DNA of 27,595 nucleotides, taken from the NCBI GenBank assembly GCA_937889795.1, contig CALBZH010000473.1, positions 1 through 27,595 of the forward strand. The letters run 5' to 3'. The translations under genes and the position numbers were made by a program. The first letter of the stretch is position 1, and each line of letters starts with the position of its first letter. The notes beneath the pieces are model-generated. The model ran no database searches. It was not told the DNA's origin and was given only the letters and a program-made list of their open reading frames with translations. The stretch is from an uncultured Syntrophobacteraceae bacterium (GTDB taxonomy: Bacteria > Desulfobacterota > Syntrophobacteria > Syntrophobacterales > Syntrophobacteraceae). This document shows positions 25,397-27,595 of the stretch, piece after piece.

Positions 25397-25471
25397 CATC
25401 GCGCCGTATGTCCCCTCTTGTGGCTCGGAATGAAGCGCTTCACCCTAGGACCCAGGAGTCGGATTTCCGAG

Positions 25472-26323
25472 ATGGTTCAAAAGCCGCGAATTGATATCGT
25501 CCTCGTGGGGGCTGTTGCCTTTGAAATCGAAACGCTCGTTGCAACGCTACCTGCGCCCCAGGTGTCGTCGCTGCTCGGAGAGCGCTGCTGGATGGCCCGG
25601 TTCGGCTCGCTCTCACTGCTGGTCGGCACAACCGGCATCGGCAAGGTGAACGGCGCCATCACCACCTCAGCCATTCTCGAGCGGTTTCGAGTGCGGACCA
25701 TTTGGAACATCGGGTGCGCCGGCGCCTACGAGGCCGGTCCCTTGCGAGTCGGGGACGTGCTTGTCTCTGATTCCGTCTTGTGCGGCGACGAAGGAGTCCT
25801 CGGCACGAGGGGGGTTGAATCCCCTCGCTGTATAGGAATCCCTTTGGTGTCTCACAAAGGCAAAGCGTATTATGATTTCTTTCCACTCGGAGATTCCCGG
25901 TTTTTTGAAACCGCGGCGGCACTCACCCCGCCCGGCCGATACGGTCTCGGAGAGAGCGGCCTTCTCACGATGCCCGAAGCGACGAGCTGGGAAGGAGACT
26001 GTTTTGGCTCCCTGGCTCAGTGCGGGTCTTTTCAGATTCATCATGGTGCTAGCCTCACCGTCGGCATGGCAAGCGGCGACCCGACGACGGCTCGCAAGCG
26101 CTTTGAGCGTTACCGGGCATTGGCGGAGAACATGGAAGGCAGCGCCGTGGCTCAGACCTGCCTGCGATACGGGGTCCCCATGCTGGAGTGCCGGGGCATG
26201 AGCAACTATGCCGGAGACCGCGACAAGAGCCATTGGCGTTTACGGGAGGCGATGGTCAGTTGCCATGCCGTCGTTCGATCCTGGCTCGTGAGGCTGAGCC
26301 AGGACGGCCGCTGGCCCACCTGA
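25472..26323 (+). CDS. mqnB: Futalosine hydrolase
   Basis: This nucleoside-phosphorylase-fold enzyme removes hypoxanthine from futalosine in the alternative menaquinone pathway. The 283-residue product (from MVQKPRIDIVLVGAVAFEIETL) shows TTGIGKVNGAITTSAIL, NIGCAGAY, VGDVLVSDSVLCGDEGV, the ribose-binding AENMEGSAVA and the C-terminal EcRGMSNYAGDRD-type stretch with the catalytic Asp. The ATG at 25472 is chosen by family alignment; its ribosome site (AGGAG) is a little far, and earlier starts at 25418 or 25430 are possible. mqnD follows 49 bases later. mqnA, mqnC and mqnE are not in the window. Confidence 0.93.
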   Translation: MVQKPRIDIVLVGAVAFEIETLVATLPAPQVSSLLGERCWMARFGSLSLLVGTTGIGKVNGAITTSAILERFRVRTIWNIGCAGAYEAGPLRVGDVLVSDSVLCGDEGVLGTRGVESPRCIGIPLVSHKGKAYYDFFPLGDSRFFETAAALTPPGRYGLGESGLLTMPEATSWEGDCFGSLAQCGSFQIHHGASLTVGMASGDPTTARKRFERYRALAENMEGSAVAQTCLRYGVPMLECRGMSNYAGDRDKSHWRLREAMVSCHAVVRSWLVRLSQDGRWPT

Positions 26324-26372
26324 GACCGGCTGCCACTCCCCGCGACGCCAAGTGAATCGAGAGAGACGCCCC

Positions 26373-27209
26373 ATGAAGCCACTCAAGATCGGTTTTTCGC
26401 CCTGCCCCAACGATACCCATATCTTCTACGCCTTGGCGAACGGAGCGATCGATACGGAGCCGTACCACTTCGAGGTGATGCTTGCCGACGTCGAAGTCCT
26501 GAACCTGCAGGCGCGACAAGGAAACCTGGACGTCTGCAAGGTTTCGATCCACGCTCTCACCCGGCTTCTCGACCGGTACTGGCTCCTCGGAGCGGGGGGC
26601 GCCATCGGGCGCGGCTGCGGTCCCCTCGTTGTTTCCAGTCTCCCGTTGAGCCCTGGCGAGCTACGCCACAAGCGGGTCGCCATTCCGGGGAAGATGACGA
26701 CTGCCAACTTCCTGCTGCGCCTCACGAAGCTCCATGAGGGTGAGACCGTGGAGATGGTCTTCGACCAGATCATGCCCGCCGTCGCGTCGGGCAGCGTCGA
26801 TGCCGGCGTCATCATCCATGAGGGCCGTTTTACGTATTCCAACCATGGCCTGCAGCTGGTCCTGGACCTCGGTGCATGGTGGGAGACGACGACGGGACTA
26901 CCGCTGCCTCTTGGCGGTATCGTCATCCGCCGTGACCTGGGTCGGCAGGTTGCCTCTTTCGTGGAATCCAAAATCCGCGAGAGTCTGCTTTATTCCAGGG
27001 CTCACCCCGAGATTGCCTGGCCATACATCGCCAGCCACGCTCAGGAGATGGCTCCGAGCGTCATCCGCAGCCACATCGATACCTTCGTCAATGATTACAG
27101 CCTCAAGGTAGGAAGCGATGGAGCGGAGGCCATTCATTATCTCTTGCAGGCTGCATCCAGGCTGGATCCTCCGTCTCCGTTCCACGAGACGCTCTTCTGG
27201 AACGACTGA
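26373..27209 (+). CDS. mqnD: 1,4-dihydroxy-6-naphthoate synthase
   Basis: MqnD converts cyclic dehypoxanthine futalosine to 1,4-dihydroxy-6-naphthoate, which is then prenylated to menaquinone. The 278-residue product starts MKPLKIGFSPCPNDTHIFYAL, with the signature SPCPNDT at 9-15, and has DVCKVSIHAL, GRGCGPLVV, VAIPGKMTTANFLLRL and VIIHEGRFTY (likely active-site His). It has the periplasmic-binding-protein fold but no signal peptide, as expected for a cytoplasmic enzyme. It lies directly after mqnB. The ATG at 26373 is preferred to a GTG at 26352. Confidence 0.95.
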   Translation: MKPLKIGFSPCPNDTHIFYALANGAIDTEPYHFEVMLADVEVLNLQARQGNLDVCKVSIHALTRLLDRYWLLGAGGAIGRGCGPLVVSSLPLSPGELRHKRVAIPGKMTTANFLLRLTKLHEGETVEMVFDQIMPAVASGSVDAGVIIHEGRFTYSNHGLQLVLDLGAWWETTTGLPLPLGGIVIRRDLGRQVASFVESKIRESLLYSRAHPEIAWPYIASHAQEMAPSVIRSHIDTFVNDYSLKVGSDGAEAIHYLLQAASRLDPPSPFHETLFWND

Positions 27210-27239
27210 TCGCAATTGCCGCCAAAAGGAGGGCTCATC

Positions 27240-27595
27240 ATGCTCTATGATTCGGTACGCTTTCTGCTCTTTCCCCACATGACCCTCTCAGAGGGGCACT
27301 TCCGGTCGCTCTCCCTGCTCATCCCTCAGCTAACGCTTTTGCGAATCCTTCGGGAGCCAACATTGCCAAGGTGGTCGCGAGACCGAGTCCTCGGGTGCTC
27401 GTCAGGTGTGGGAGAAGCCCGCCTCGACCAGGTTCGGCACAGCCTCAAGAATTTCCAAGACTTTTCGGCTCTCCACGAAGAGCACTCCCTCATGGCGTCC
27501 TTGTCCCGCGAAGCCCTTTTACGGGACACAAGCGAAAGTCGCTTCGCGATGCAGAGCATGCTGCGCGAAAAAGGCGCCGATGCACCGGACTCGGG
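27240..27595 (+). CDS. Unrecognised protein, 5' part only (runs off the window)
   Basis: An open frame starts at ATG 27240 with GGAGGG seven bases upstream and continues for 118 codons to the edge without a stop. It begins MLYDSVRFLLFPHMTLSEG and is rich in Leu, Ser, Arg and Glu; no signal peptide or membrane segment is evident, and the second half looks helical (KNFQDFSALHEEHS, MASLSREALLRD). I do not recognise the family. It follows mqnD by 30 bases on the same strand, so it is probably in the same operon. Confidence 0.7.
   Translation, partial: MLYDSVRFLLFPHMTLSEGHFRSLSLLIPQLTLLRILREPTLPRWSRDRVLGCSSGVGEARLDQVRHSLKNFQDFSALHEEHSLMASLSREALLRDTSESRFAMQSMLREKGADAPDS

Noticed and set aside
1..27595. 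CRISPR arrays, insertion sequences, prophage or restriction/defence genes
   Set aside because: No direct-repeat array with spacers, transposase, integrase, phage or defence gene was seen on either strand; apart from the repeat protein the region is ordinary chromosomal housekeeping sequence.

Overview
The window is a gene-dense piece of a GC-rich, probably anaerobic Gram-negative chromosome, most likely from the Desulfobacterota (Syntrophobacter-like 'deltaproteobacteria'). The clues are the futalosine menaquinone genes mqnB and mqnD, CarD followed by a PIN/TRAM membrane protein, a DUF1844 protein, a sigma-54 response regulator, a GEMM-I riboswitch ahead of a secreted FnIII/repeat protein, and the order ispE - tRNA-Gln - prs - rplY - pth. 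The taxonomic call is inference from gene content and style; no marker gene was compared.

Left end (1-3122, minus strand): a sigma-54 response regulator lies upstream of a secreted repeat protein whose 3' part runs off the window. Between them are a good -24/-12 sigma-54 promoter, a textbook GEMM-I (cyclic di-GMP class I) aptamer, and a hairpin that buries the ribosome-binding site. This looks like two-layer control of a surface or adhesin-like protein: a response regulator acting on transcription and a cyclic dinucleotide acting on translation.

Centre (3308-21292, minus strand): a long co-directional housekeeping array. Read in the direction of transcription it is: a 42-residue four-cysteine protein, rplU, rpmA, obg, proB, proA, nadD, rsfS, an M48 protease with TPRs, a VKOR-SurA-DsbA fusion, serA, a DUF1844 protein, ispE, tRNA-Gln, a divergent prs, rplY, pth, then (after a 430-bp gap with its own promoter) carD, a PIN/TRAM protein and an rluD-family pseudouridine synthase. 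The themes are ribosome and tRNA maintenance, proline, serine and NAD synthesis, isoprenoid synthesis and envelope protein quality control.

Right end (21463-27595): a plus-strand EamA transporter meets tail-to-tail an ispH gene whose product is fused to a UbiA-type prenyltransferase. That fusion is interrupted by an in-frame TAG, although the reading frame continues for 128 more codons and ends exactly against the transporter gene. Upstream lies a dus gene overlapping ispH. Divergent from it are mqnB, mqnD and an unrecognised partial gene cut by the window edge. IspH supplies isoprenoid precursors and a UbiA enzyme is needed to prenylate the menaquinone ring, so the fusion next to mqnB and mqnD is functionally suggestive, but the TAG and a degenerate first UbiA motif point to decay or recoding of that half.

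The most interesting items are the sigma-54/riboswitch/repeat-protein control region, the amber-interrupted IspH-UbiA fusion, the Prs with altered active-site loops, and the tiny Cys-rich gene heading the rplU operon.
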